Source of the DNA: Auriscalpium vulgare
Lineage: Eukaryota > Basidiomycota > Agaricomycetes > Russulales > Auriscalpiaceae
Assembly (NCBI GenBank): GCA_019915015.1
Contig: JAHBBC010000021.1
Coordinates: 1 to 64,000 of the forward strand
Direction: 5' to 3'
DNA: 64,000 nucleotides
Part shown: positions 1 to 10,701 of the stretch, piece after piece
Numbering within the stretch: position 1 is the stretch's first letter
Layout of the letters: each line of letters begins with the position of its first letter
Notes under the pieces: generated by a model
The model's database searches: none
What the model was told of the DNA's origin: nothing
Seen by the model: the letters and a program-made list of their open reading frames with translations, nothing else
Made by a program: the position numbers and the translations under genes

Positions 1-20
1 TAGTGTTGCGGGAAAAACCT
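1..20. repeat. Left terminal inverted repeat of the hAT element
   Basis: TAGTGTTGCGGGAAAAACCT is the inverse complement of 5301-5320 with a single mismatch at base 4. The window starts exactly here, so one or more outer bases and the target duplication could be missing. Confidence 0.85.
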
Positions 21-42
21 CTGGCCAGTATCCCCCCGGTAA

Positions 43-91
43 GGTACCGGTGGCGCTCCTAGCCGGGGAGGTATCAAACCGGTACCGTACC
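43..91. repeat. Left subterminal GGTACC repeats of the hAT element
   Basis: The palindrome GGTACC occurs at 43-48 and 81-86 in the context CCGGTACCG or GGTACCGG. It occurs again near the other end at 5245-5250, with degenerate copies around 5213 and 5262. hAT transposases commonly bind short subterminal repeats, so these are candidate binding sites. The assignment is inferred from position and repetition only. Confidence 0.5.
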
Positions 92-379
92 AGGGAAATA
101 GTCACGTGATGTTTAGTTCCCACGCAGTAGCAGCTCGATTTTCGCGTACACACGAGGATTTGGAATGGTTTCAATGCATCAGATGAAGATTTAGCAGTGT
201 ATGTATCCATAGCCAAATTGCCAGAGCTTAGCCGTAGGTGCCCCGACCTGTACGAATTCGCTGCTGCCTGCTACACAAGTGTCATGATTTGTCAGCAGAC
301 GCGGCTTTTGCAAGGCTGCCGCAGCACTCGAGCGTACATTGTAACAACGCGTACAATACATACTGAAACCTCGGGAGGC

Positions 380-3300
380 TTATTGAAACAAGGCATCTGT
401 GCTGAAATCATTGTCCTCTTCATCAGAATCTGGTATGCTCTCGTCCCTAGCCTGACCTGCACTGACTCCGACAGCAGGGTTCCGACGTGCAGGAAGCTGA
501 GCTTCCTCCGCGAGGACATCAGATAAAATTGCAGACCTCAGGTTGATGTGAGGCATCTTGATGAAAGCATTGGCAGGTTCGTACGGTTCTGCCAGGTCTT
601 CACCTTGAACGTCATTGTCGTCTTCTTCGTCCGACATCGGTGCGGGTGCGTTTTCTGAAGAGGGGAATACCTTCTTTTCGATGTTGTAGAACTTGACCGA
701 AGGGAATTGATTAGTGTGCGCGCACACCTGCTCGAATGGTTGGAACACTGTGTACTTCAATAAAGAACGGAGGTTGCTTACCTTGCTCTTAGACATGTGG
801 TACTGTCGGACTTGAGTCATTGCAGACATGTTATGCACGGATAGCCGATTCCTATGCTTTGGAGTAAGCCATGTGAATGTAGAGCCAGTCCGTTCATCGG
901 GCATGGAGTTGACTCGGACGGAATACAGTTTGATAGCGAGATGCTATTCATGACAGCATCAGTCGGCAGCGCTCGGTGAATCATACGGACACGAACACGT
1001 ACGGAAGGATGTGCACATTATCAGAGCCAACACGGCCCTTCCACCACTTAAGGACCGCCTGCGGAACCGTATCGTCGAGCGGATGATCGAATGGGAACTG
1101 GTGTCGAGCATAGGCTAGAGTTTCCCTGTGAAGTTGGGCTGTAAATGATTTCCCTTTTTTTGCCCACTTCAAGAATGCCTTCTTATGGCCATGAACGATC
1201 TCTTTCTCTCCGATGTTGGCTAAGAAGCGGACAACGGACTCGAAAATTGATGGATGCCGAACACCAATGAGTGTCACCTTCTCGCCTTCCGGTAGCCACA
1301 GGTCCGACGTGATAAGATCTGATTGATGCACACATAAGACAGCGACGAGATGCAAGCAAAAGAATGGCTCTAACCAGGGTTCAGATATGCTGCAGCAAGG
1401 TATGCATTATTAGCTATGTTGCCATCCAGAAAGAGTTGGCGATGTCGCGCATTGAGGATGCCGCGGATGGCGTTCGCGACCTCAGCGTCAAAATACAGCC
1501 TAGGATTTTGAAAGGCGTCCTCTGTTGCACGAATAACAGCATGCCAGAATATATAGACGTCGGCAGCAGTTGCCTCCAGAGCCTCCAGGCAGGCTAATGC
1601 CTTTGTTGCAGGCAAAGTGGCCGCGATGAACTGGGAGAGACCAGACTCGAACTTGAATGTCTGGTGATCATCCGGTGCAGGCTGAAAATACTCAGCAATT
1701 TCCTGCGAATGTTGTCAGCAAGTCATTTCGTCTAGTCGATCCATCAATTGTACCTCATAAAGTCCGTTAGGCGATTCACGGATGACTTTCTTGATCGCAG
1801 CTGAGGACCGATGGACAGAGCGAGCAGAGAGCGGGATTGTTGCGAATCTCGTCTTTCCGATAGCCTCCAGGCCGCGTCCTGTCTTTAGTTTTTCACGAGC
1901 TTTCTTGAGGGCTGCATGTCCAGCGTGCGAGGTATGAAATAATGTTATTGTCTGCCGCACCACACGGATGATCTGGTTGCGGATTAGATCTGATTAATGC
2001 TGGTAGTGTGGACGTTTGCGCACCGGTTTGAAAACATCAATGAGATTAATCTCAAGGATTGTGCGATTCAAGTGATGGCAAACATCCGCAAGATTGAGCG
2101 CAGTGGGCATGAGGGCCAGAATTGCAATGGAACGCGAGGCTCGCGTGTTACCCGTGCTATCACATGTCAGGCCGGAAAACCTGGACGGACCGATGGCATT
2201 GACAATCTGCGCGAAGTTGTTAGAAATCGCTGAAGTAGTTAAGTTCCAATGCCCACGTACCGGACTTGCGACATTCTCAACGATCCAAGGTGCAGTGTGC
2301 GACTCGGAAGTTGCCTCCCGTGTGTCCATCAAGTATACTTCACGGTCTGAGGTCGAGACGTGTACAGTCCAGTAGGACTCACGACCTGTCGAAGTTCCGC
2401 CGTCATAGGAGAGAGTGAGGTCTTCCTGACCTTGCAGATACTTGAGTTGCTCCCGGCGGACCCACGATGCTTCGTTTACGATGCCTTCATATTCGAGCTT
2501 GTCTCTGGTTGAAGGTGCATATGATGGTAAGGCAATCTCAAGCATCTCCTTCCACTCCGGGCGCGAGACGATATATGTTGGCAAACCCGCGACGCATATG
2601 AGTTTAAGAATGGCAAGGTCGAGCTTTCTGTGACGCTCGAGCTTCCCAAGCGCCTTTGCTTGCCGAAAGAACGCATGTGTCGCGGCGCCTGCATCTTGCT
2701 TCTCCCCATCTTGTCCAATTCCATCTTGAGCTCCTAGTTCCTTCGCAACCATCATGGATCCTTTCGAATTGGTGAGCTCCTGGACCTGCGCAGACAGTGC
2801 CTTTCCAGCTGAATGTATGTGCACTTTCTCCCGCAGCTCTGAGGACAGCTTGGGGCAGTCCTTTGCATGACGAACGACTCGGATCAACGCTCGATGTCGG
2901 AAAGTATGATGGCAAGGGTTATCAGGACCTCCGACACAGCGCCAGAGCAGCGTAGTTGGATTGTCGCGGCGATAGCAAGCCTCGGTGAGAGCGTCCATCA
3001 GAGGATCCGGCGGCCGTCCTCCCCGGCGCGCATCCTTCTTCGGCTGCACCCATTTGACAAGGTCACCAGGGTTAAGCTCAATCTCCATGTCGCTCCCATC
3101 TTCTTCCCCCATCTCGTTCACATACGGAGCTGCGCCGTCCGCAACTCCTTCGGCATCTGATTTCTGTTCATCGAGCTGCTGGTCTTGCAGTACCGGTGAA
3201 CTACTAGGCTGCTTGTGCGTAGCGACTGTGTTTCCGCCCGAACGCTTTGCAACCTGTAAGCAAAGCTTCTGTTACTTACTGCTGTCGCGCGCTGACAACC

Positions 3301-4887
3301 TCTTTGGGCACTTACAGTTGACGTTCCAGCAATATGCAGATTCAACGACGCCGGTTTGAAGACCTCGTCCCACTGCTGCTTGCTCCCCGCATTGCCGGAA
3401 CTCTCCGCCGGTTCCTTTCCTTTCGAAGCGGCATTTTTCTTCGTGCGTTTGGCTGGCACGGTGAGTGGCGTGACATTGGTGGCTACACTCAGTCGCCTCT
3501 TAACGACGCCTTCTAGACTCAATAACTGCGGCTTCGTGAACGCCGATGTGTGCGCACTTGCCCGTATAAGCATGCCAGGCGCTAGCATATTGGACTTGTA
3601 TTTGAGACTGTCCTGCACTGTCGGTGAGTCGAGTCCGCAAGTAAGTGAAGCTGAGCGCGCACTGACCATGTCACGTAGGTAACACATTATGTCAGCAAGG
3701 TGTCGAATGCGTTGCACGACACAGTCTGTATCCGAGAGGAGATGGATGTCGTCGGGGATGAGATGGTGAGCAAGAGAATTGTGGCTGAGGACAGAGCAGG
3801 AGAAGCTGTCGAGCTGTGGGGTGCATGGTAACACGTTGAGTGAAAGCGGCCCAGTCGCTCCGTGTTGTCCTAACCACCATTCTATCATCTCCAACAGCTC
3901 GCGGGGCGGCTTCCGTCCAAGAGAATCAGCATAGAAAGCCGTGTGTGGCTCTACGCTGACCGCAATGGACACCCAGTGATTTGTCTCGTGTACGGCTGCT
4001 GGCAAGAGCACATCCGCGCCATCGATCCGCACCCCGATCGTCATTCCAACCTCCTTGAGTGATCCATCTTGCAGCTGCGAGCCAGCCAATCGTAGGGGAG
4101 TGATGCCGCGCATTGATTGGTAAGATGTTCCGCTAGCATTGAGTCGTGCGCGGTTGCGGTACGTGTCAATGAGCTTGACTGATGCCGCACTCGGCAGTAT
4201 ACATGCCGGCTTGCCTTGTCTTTGCAGACGATGACCTAGCAGCATCCCCAGCTGATCCATATGCTCCGCCGCCAGCCAACGCCGACCACAGTACGATGTA
4301 AGCGTCTTTGGATCGACGCCCATCGTCGTTGGGAGGGGTACGTCCCATGGCCAGTCGTCGAGGAGTGCTGACGTGTCTGCAGCAAGGGACTTCACCTCGT
4401 CGTTGAGCAAGCCCTCGGTCCAAGTCTTCAACCACGCAGTGGCCAGAGAAAGGCGCGCCTTGGCAGCGAGTATGCGCCGGACCTCGTACCAGTAGGTGAG
4501 AACCCACATCGGGGTTTTGAGTGTTTGTTGAGTGACCGACTCTTGAACAGGATAGCCCAGGCAAGCATAGCCTGTCTCTAGGGCGGGGTTGACGCGGTTT
4601 TGCAGGATTTCCAACACCTCGGTGTGCGGCGGCATCGGCCTAGAGAGCAGGACCATTGCATTTGCGGCCGTTATGAAGCTTTGGCCCTTCGAGAAGAGTG
4701 TGCTCTGCTGGAGCAGAGACGGCGCGTTCGCCTCCGGTGGGACAGGGAAATCTTGGATATCGGCATTGCGCAGGGCTGGTGTGGGTAGTAGGACATGTTT
4801 AATGTCGTCGGGAATGGGTATTCTTTTGAGGATATCACCCAGAGTTTGAAATGAGTCGATGTCGTGGATGACCTCGTCGTCCGCCAT
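380..4887 (-). CDS. Ulp1-like C48 protease fused to hAT transposase
   Basis: Spliced model: complement(380-943, 987-1318, 1375-1702, 1754-1972, 2024-3253, 3316-4887). This totals 4,245 nt, an exact multiple of three, giving about 1,414 residues. Residues 1-524 hold a Ulp1/SENP-like cysteine protease: His304 in NHW, Asp321 in ADSLG, Gln358 and Cys364 in QLDSFSC. A Cys/His-rich, BED-like stretch follows near residues 630-657. The hAT core comes next, with Asp808 (SYDGGT) and Asp889 (TCDSTGNTR). The dimerisation tail (DERTGSTFTW) starts near 1243, and the C-terminus is acidic. The 62-bp intron at 3254-3315 (GTAAGT..ACAG) keeps the protease frame open into the transposase. A further in-frame 54-nt intron may exist in the last exon. 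The third catalytic acid of the transposase was not pinned down. The protease could process SUMO-like conjugates or host factors; that is inference. Confidence 0.82.
3254..3315 (-). other. Intron that joins protease and transposase frames
   Basis: Read on the minus strand it has a GTAAGT donor after an ACT codon and a CTTACAG acceptor before GTT. It is 62 bp long and phase 0. Without splicing, the protease frame runs to a stop at 3118, overlapping the start of the transposase frame. With splicing, the two frames become one. It therefore decides between one fusion protein and two separate products. Confidence 0.75.
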
Positions 4888-5300
4888 TTGACAGTTTTGA
4901 GGGTTGGCAAAATGTGCTAGGCCAGTGTCGAAGGTGAAGATTGCGCCCTCATTTAGTCACTCACTACGGAGTGTAAATGTCGATCACAGCAACGGGTCGA
5001 TCATACACACGTTGCTGCATACAACACTCTTGCAACTATCCCATGCCGAGGCGGGATGTGTCTAATACCTCCTTAAACATCCGCGTAGCATTGCACAACC
5101 ACCTTACGACTGCCGGCCATGTCTGCGTGCGAGGCTGCGAGCCTCATGGCTCATGGGCCGGCGCCGGGCGCCGGAGGGGCCGACACACATCACGTGCTGG
5201 AGGTATTGTACCGGGTATATTGGGGCCCAGGGCAGGGCAGGTATGGTACCGGTACTATACAGGTACATTACCGGGGAAAAACTTTTTCGGGGAAAAACTC
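4888..5300. promoter_or_regulatory. 5' region of the hAT transposase gene
   Basis: These 413 bp lie between the start codon of the minus-strand gene (4887) and the right inverted repeat, so they must contain its promoter. I see no clear TATA box. The outer part (from about 5210) is packed with GGTAC-type subterminal motifs and two copies of CGGGGAAAAACT (5272-5283 and 5288-5299). Confidence 0.5.
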
Positions 5301-5311
5301 AGGTTTTTCCC
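5290..5311. repeat. Hairpin at the right end of the hAT element
   Basis: GGGAAAAAC (5290-5298) and GTTTTTCCC (5303-5311) form a perfect 9-bp stem with a TCAG loop. The left arm is one of two tandem copies of a GGGGAAAAACT motif spaced 16 bp apart. The right arm is part of the terminal repeat. The left end has no matching hairpin, so the two ends are structurally unequal. Confidence 0.6.
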
Positions 5312-5320
5312 GCAACGCTA
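5301..5320. repeat. Right terminal inverted repeat of the hAT element
   Basis: AGGTTTTTCCCGCAACGCTA is the inverse complement of bases 1-20 with one mismatch. Host sequence begins at 5321 and runs 163 bp to the stop codon of the neighbouring MARVEL-type gene. Confidence 0.85.
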
Positions 5321-5483
5321 GCGTGGGGTTCGCACTCCAAGCACCTGCATCTGCAAGACGTACATATACACTGGTATGTACGGCACATTGATCGTTAAAA
5401 GTACATCACTTTCATATAGATATCGTCTCAAACGAGCGTAACTCCCCCTATGTCCCCAAATAAATGTCGTAAAATCCGTGAAA

Positions 5484-6628
5484 TCACCTCCGGGGCGATG
5501 CATCCCTGCGATAATAATCTGGCCTGGCTGACCGATCGTTGCGTTCTCGGGTGTGGGCACGCGCGGGTGCGCGACTCGAAGGATAGTTGACGTAGTACGT
5601 CTGGGGGTCCTGACCGACGGCATACACCGGTGTGGCGGCCGGGCGCTTCTCGTGTCCACTGCGGTCGCTGCGTTCGCTCCGATGACGCTTGGGAGCGTCA
5701 GGAGGCGGCACGGGCGCAGCCTTGGACTTTGAGCGGGAGCGGCTGGGGCGCGCGGTGACGGGCGCAGGCAGCTTGCTTGCCTTGCCGCCTTTGCCAAACC
5801 AATCGTAGGTCGTGACGGGCGACTGCCAGACCTCTTTATGTCCGCTCATGTAGTGCTTCATGGCCAGACCGAAGAGCAAGAGCAAGAAGCCCCAGACTGT
5901 TACTGCGTCAGCAAGCAAGGACAGATACAGGTATAGGTGACTCACCGAGAGCTGCGTTGAAAAGAGAGAACGCCTCCAACACACGGTATTGCGCCTGGTA
6001 TGTATCCGTCGAGACTGGAGTCCGGTTCAGAAGACTGCATGATAGCGATGAGGAAAGGTCACGCACATCCACCGTCTACGGGGCTAGTGCTATCTCCCGA
6101 TTCGAAGCACTCCACGCTTGCCGTCTCGGAGTCCGAGGAGGCCAAGAACGCCCCCAATGCTGTACGACAGTCAGTTATTTTGAATGACCAGCAAAGAGGA
6201 ATGGGGCATACCGATCCAGAATGTGCCCACAAGCCCCAGGCAGCCCAGCTCAATGCGCGTGGATATGGGATTCATATTCCTCCGCACGCTGAAGGCGGAC
6301 CTGCAAGCAGATTGTCAAAGCCATAATGCGATGCTGGGAAGGTCAGACTTACAATACAAGGATGATTACCATGCTTGCACTGGAGACAAAGATTGCGAAT
6401 GGAACGAAGCGAGCTGCAAGAAGTGAACATCGATGCAGCGATGCAGGGAAGGGTAACGCACTGAGGTCTGAAGCCGCCAACACGCTCTGAAAGTGGGCGG
6501 CGATGGCTAAGCAAATAATTGTCCATAAAAACACAAGAGCTAGAGACGGCTTAGCTTCCGCGAACATGGGCGAACAGCGAACACGCACAATAGACAATCG
6601 CGCGGATGATATTGAACCTGGAAGGCAT
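5484..6628 (-). CDS. MARVEL-domain-like four-span membrane protein
   Basis: Spliced model: complement(5484-5902, 5946-6014, 6067-6159, 6212-6300, 6353-6413, 6462-6539, 6589-6628). It sums to 849 nt and 282 residues with every junction in frame. The protein starts MPSRFNIIRAIVY. It shows four hydrophobic spans, including LVFLWTIICLAIAAHF, RFVPFAIFVSSASMVIILVL and VTVWGFLLLLFGLAM. An exposed Cys-containing loop follows the third span, and a basic Pro/Arg/Ser-rich cytosolic tail of about 100 residues ends the chain. This is the layout of MARVEL-type proteins common in basidiomycetes, thought to act in membrane apposition; the cellular role is unknown. An in-frame ATG one codon upstream (6631) is an equally possible start. 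The hAT element ends 163 bp beyond its stop. Confidence 0.75.
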
Positions 6629-7213
6629 CATCTTGGAAAAGCTCAATAGGGCGAGCAGAGGAGATGACCGTTTAGCAGTGCGAGGAGGCCTTTGATGGCC
6701 GGAAGCCTGTGGTCGCGACTGGGGGGGCATCTTAAGGCGGGGGCGAGAGGTCGTGCCAACGGCGAGGTGATGGCCTAGGGGAGGACTAGCGAGGGGGGCG
6801 CGGGCCACGAGGAAAGCAGGAATGGAGGCGCCGCGCAGGGCTTTAAAGCATGGCCTGGCCTCAAGTCGGGGTCGTGGAGCGCTGATATGAAGTTTTCACG
6901 TTCTGCACGGCACGTCCGTCTGCTGCCTCGAGGCCCGACATCTGCCTCGAGGCTTAAGCCGTGCGCCGCCTTGTCGGCCGAGGTCCGGCATCTGTGCCAA
7001 TCTTATCTCGCATGCCCCGCTTCGCAGTCATGAATAAAAATAACCTGACCACAGGGCCAGATAATGATATTTATCTACACGTGTGTGCGCAAGTAACGTA
7101 AGATCGTACGATGGACAAAGGTACAACAGCGATCAAGGACTGCAACGACGAGACAACAGAATGCCAATGCTGAACCGTAGAAATACAAGGGTGGATGAAA
7201 CACGTAAAGGTCG
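6629..7213. other. Intergenic region upstream of the MARVEL-like gene
   Basis: No gene is recognised here. It must contain the promoter of the MARVEL-like gene and the 3' end of the next minus-strand gene. TGCCTCGAGGC, an 11-bp near-palindrome around CTCGAG, occurs twice at 6924-6934 and 6943-6953. It is followed by a related CCGGCATCTG motif that echoes CCGACATCTG between the copies. Confidence 0.4.
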
Positions 7214-7798
7214 TCAGATCTTGATGGACCGAGCGGGGTGCTCGAGCTCGGACACAATGAACTCGGATGAATTGTGCCAAGAGAGCAGCACAGAGAGGTT
7301 GTCGCCGGTGTTGACCACCCGGTCGATGGACGCCTCGCAGAGGTGCAGCGTCTGCAGCAGTAACTGAGCAAATGGAGCAGCATAGGAGCGATGACGACGA
7401 CGACGTACACGACTGTAGCCCCCAGGCTCCAGGGTGGTGCGAGCTCTCGCGATGATATTGTGGACGGCGACATGGCTGTAGCGACGGCTGGAGCAGAAAG
7501 ATAAGCCTCGCGCACGGACGCGGGGAAGGGGACGAGACGTACAGGATCGAGAGCAAGTCACCCTTGGACTTGGGGGGATAGAGCAGATCGGCACCGCTCA
7601 AATAGCGGCTGAGCGCCTGATAGGATGCGCAGTGGGCGATGATGGCTTCGTTCAGAGAAGCCTGCTCCATGTCCCACTCTGTAGAGTTCTCGCTGCGTGA
7701 CGGTCAGAAGGGCGCAGGAGATGAGGGGACGCGGGGACGGACGTGACATGGTAGTGGGCCTGGGCTTCAGGGGAGTGAGGGGCGAGGAAGCGGTCCAT
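7214..7798 (-). CDS. Small protein of unknown function
   Basis: Spliced model: complement(7214-7363, 7409-7487, 7543-7692, 7743-7798), 435 nt and 144 residues, with all junctions in frame. The first intron has a weak GTCCGT donor. The others use GTACGT donors. I do not recognise the family. The predicted protein is soluble and mostly helical, with no signal peptide or membrane span. A Leu-rich stretch (LLLQTLHLCEASIDRVV) could form an amphipathic helix. It begins MDRFLAPHSPEAQ and ends HPARSIKI. It sits head-to-head with PPN1 across a 692-bp spacer. The start codon is the weakest part of the model. Confidence 0.5.
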
Positions 7799-8490
7799 GA
7801 GACGGTGGAGGGGATTGAGTTGACGTGGAACGAGAGCAAGAGCAGATGTGGGTATCGGGTTGCGAGTGATGCAGGTTCTTATACAAGGGGGTGTGCAAGT
7901 GCCGCAGCTGACTGTGCCGGTGATGTGTACGCGTCTATGGTTCTATGAGGTAGCCGCGCCTTCGAGGGGGCCACAAATGAGGATCTAAAAGGGCGACGAA
8001 CGTGAGCGGCCGGCTTTATGTATACACCAAGATGCGATTCGCACGTTTGAAAACCCGGCGGATGACTCGGACCCTTGCGTAAGATAAGCCACCGACACGC
8101 CGCCCGCCCCGCCCCGCTCGGCCGCGTCGGCCTTGGCTCGCCCTGCCGCCCCCTTCCCTGCCGTCCCCATAGACCTCTAGCGTCAGTCCTTATGTATAGG
8201 CTCGCGTCGTCTGTCGGCTCGGACCAGAGCATCACTAGTCTTCTTCGCCTGCGGACTTATTGTCATCGCCGATCTTATCTCCCTAATTACGCTATTGGCG
8301 CGTCCGAGAGGAGTGCGCAGGACTGTCCGGGGGCCTGCGCGCCAACCGACAACTTGAACCGATGTCGTCGTAAGTGTAGCAAAGTGAGTCCCGAGCGAAC
8401 GTGCGTTGACCTTCCCGCGTCTCCCCCGCCTTGCCGTTCCATTCGTGTCTGGCACGCGACGAGCAGAGCTTGCTCTCGAATGCAACCCCC
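7799..8490. other. Divergent intergenic region upstream of PPN1
   Basis: This 692-bp spacer separates the starts of the small minus-strand gene and PPN1, so it should hold both promoters. It contains a strongly C-rich stretch at about 8098-8166. No gene, RNA or clear transcription factor site was recognised. Confidence 0.4.
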
Positions 8491-9106
8491 ATGTTCACCC
8501 TGAAATCCTCGTTTCTGTGGTCGCTCTGGCTCGCCGGTGCTTTCTCCCTGCCGGCGCAGCAGCCTTTGCAAATCGCAGGCCCTGGTGAGTGCGCGTTAGC
8601 GCCTGGTTTTCCGGGCTCATCTGAGGTCACACGAGAAGGCTTGACCCGGCGGAAACTCCACGGCCGATTCCTTCACATTACCGACATACACCCCGACCCG
8701 TACTACATCGCAGACGCGTCGCAGTCCTCGGCGTGTCACAGGAAGAAACCACGGAAGGAGGAGGAGCGTTCTGGATACTATGGAACTCCATACAGGTGCG
8801 CCCATATTTGGCGGCATTCGCGCGTCTAATCCCATAGTATAGCGACTGCGATTCGCCTTTCCGGCTCACGAATTTGACGCTGGATTTCTTGGACAAGAAT
8901 TGGGCTTCCGAGATAGACTTTGTGATTTGTGCGTTCCATTTGCCTTGGCGTGTCGTGTTCGTGCGCTTACACTATGAAGGGACTGGCGACAACGCTCGGT
9001 AAGCTTGTGCTTGCCGGTCCTAAGCATTCTTGGCGTTGAAATCCCCGCAAGACATGACAACGACCGAAAGCTACCACGCACACTGAAGGAGATCTACGAA
9101 CTCAAT

Positions 9107-9109
9107 AAT
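9107..9109. repeat. Left copy of the 3-bp target duplication (AAT)
   Basis: AAT directly precedes AGGGGAGCTC and is repeated at 12498-12500 right after GAGCTCCCCT. PIF/Harbinger elements typically make 3-bp duplications. An alternative reading is a 2-bp TA duplication, with termini starting GGGGAG. Both readings keep PPN1 in frame when the element is removed. Confidence 0.7.
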
Positions 9110-9177
9110 AGGGGAGCTCAGAGTAGACCGTTTTCGTTTCCGTTTCGTTTTCAAACGCCTTTCGTTTTCGATTCGGC
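9110..9177. repeat. Left 68-bp terminal inverted repeat (Harbinger)
   Basis: It begins AGGGGAGCTCAGAGTAGACC and continues into a run of CGTTTTC-like units. It matches the inverse complement of 12430-12497 without mismatch and diverges right after GATTCGGC. Confidence 0.95.
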
Positions 9178-9262
9178 GCCCCGGCGTGATATTACATAAT
9201 GTCACTCAATCTACGCCGCTGCGCGACACCGCCGCCATTGCTTTCGAGCTCTTCCACCAGCC

Positions 9263-10586
9263 ATGGCCCGTGCTACCTACCACGATGAGATTATCGACGC
9301 ATACATCACATATATGGCTATCCAGATGGCACTCATGCCTCCATCTTCAGCCACAGCTATGATGGAGCAGCTCCAACGCGATAGCTCAATCCTTCACACC
9401 ATCCTATCCTCCCGCTACATCAACCCCCGTCCTCCCGTCGTTAAAGCCGGCAATCTCCAGCTTGCATGGGAGTATGCACAGGATCCTGCCCATCACCACC
9501 GCTTTATCAACATGCTCCGTGTCTCTCCCCACGTCTTCGACACTATCCTTGGCCTCATCGAGGGTCATCCCGTATTCCAGAACAACTCGAACACCCCGCA
9601 GGAGGATATCCGAACGCAATTAGCGGTGACCCTGTACCGTATGGGTCGCTATGGCAATGGCGCATCTCTCGAGGATATCAGCCGTGCAGCGGGCTGTTCA
9701 GAGGGCGCTGTGGAGCTATACACGGAGAGATGTCAGGAGGCGCTGATGTCCTTGCATGGGATGTTTGTACGGCCGCTAACAGAGGAGGAGAAAGAGGTCG
9801 AGAAAAGGTGGATTGATGAGCAGCTTGGTTTCACGGGATCCACCTGGAGGGAGGGATGGGTGATGTACGACGGGACAATTGTTGTCCTGTACAGTCGCCC
9901 CGGCCTCGACGGTGACGCGTACTACACAAGGAAGTGCAACTATGGGTTCAACGTCCAGGTATGCTGGATATCTTCTAATAGCTCCTGACTGACATATCTG
10001 TACACAGATTGGCAATACACCGTCGAATCTACGAATCGTTGACTATTCGCTTGGCATGACCGGTTCTGCTCATGATGCATCTGCATTTGAGCATACTGCA
10101 GCTGTCAAGCATACCGACTGGTTCTTCAGAGGTGACGAGTTTGCATGGGGTGACTCTGCGTACCCTGTCAGCTCGCGGACCATCCCAGTTCACAAGAAAC
10201 CAGCGTCGTTAGACCGCTCAAATGCCTTATTCGACAAACACGTAGCTCGCCTACGCGTTCGCTCTGAACACACCATGGGTGCACTCAAGGGCCGATGGCA
10301 ATCCCTTCGTGGCTTACGGCTCAATATCCGTTACAATCGGGACCATATACGAGCGTGTCGGTGGATTTCATGTTGCATCATCTTGCACAACGCAGTGCTC
10401 GACATCGAAGGATGGGCGAGTGGGACAAGCTTTGCGACTTGGCACTCACGTGCTCAGGAAGAGGACGATAGGGGGGAGCCAGATGATCCTATAGATGATG
10501 ATATCACAGAGGATGATGATTGCGAGGCTAGGAGACGTGGCCTTGTGGCAGAAATAGTAGCCGCTCAACGAGCAGGACTTGTATAA
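9263..10586 (+). CDS. PIF/Harbinger DDE transposase
   Basis: Two exons (9263-9958, 10008-10586) with a 49-bp intron (GTATGC..ACACAG) give 424 residues. Residues 115-165 look like a helix-turn-helix of the Harbinger transposase type (TPQEDIRTQLAVTLYRM..GASLEDISRAAGCS). The DDE_Tnp_4-type catalytic domain follows, with acidic residues in YDGT (Asp203), GSAHDASAF (Asp255), GDSAYP (Asp281) and RSEHTMG (Glu319), then GRWQSLRGLR and IILHNAVLD. The C-terminus is strongly acidic. The ATG lies 85 bp inside the left inverted repeat. It converges on the accessory gene with a 115-bp gap. The enzyme excises and reinserts the element, normally together with its Myb-like partner. Confidence 0.92.
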
Positions 10587-10701
10587 ATGAACAAGATTAA
10601 ATCTGAGATTGTAAAGAGTAAGAGAGATATAATCAGAAAGAAGAAAGGACTGTGTAGCATTAAATGAGAGGCTGCAGTTAGAAAGGACAAAAGCAAAATG
10701 A

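Larger units (their letters stand above)
1..5320 (-). mobile_element. hAT-type DNA transposon carrying a Ulp1 protease-transposase fusion gene
   Basis: The element is bounded by 20-bp terminal inverted repeats (1-20 and 5301-5320) that differ at one base. It holds one long spliced minus-strand gene (380-4887) plus about 380-430 bp of non-coding DNA at each end. The termini start TAGTGTTGCGGG, a typical hAT-style end. The encoded protein has the hAT signature SYDGGT...TCDSTGNTR and the C-terminal dimerisation motif DERTGSTFTW. hAT elements make 8-bp target duplications. The left flank lies outside the window, so the duplication cannot be checked; the right flank begins at 5321. The open frames and near-identical termini suggest a recent, possibly autonomous copy. 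Confidence 0.88.

Noticed and set aside
197..526. Plus-strand open frame of 109 codons near the left end of the hAT element
   Set aside because: It lies opposite the last transposase exon and has no recognisable domain; it is explained as a shadow of the minus-strand gene.
3118..4887. Ulp1-like protease as a separate stand-alone gene
   Set aside because: The unspliced frame ends in sequence with no family resemblance after the HIAGTST residues, whereas a consensus intron continues into the transposase in frame. Separate products remain possible but are less likely.
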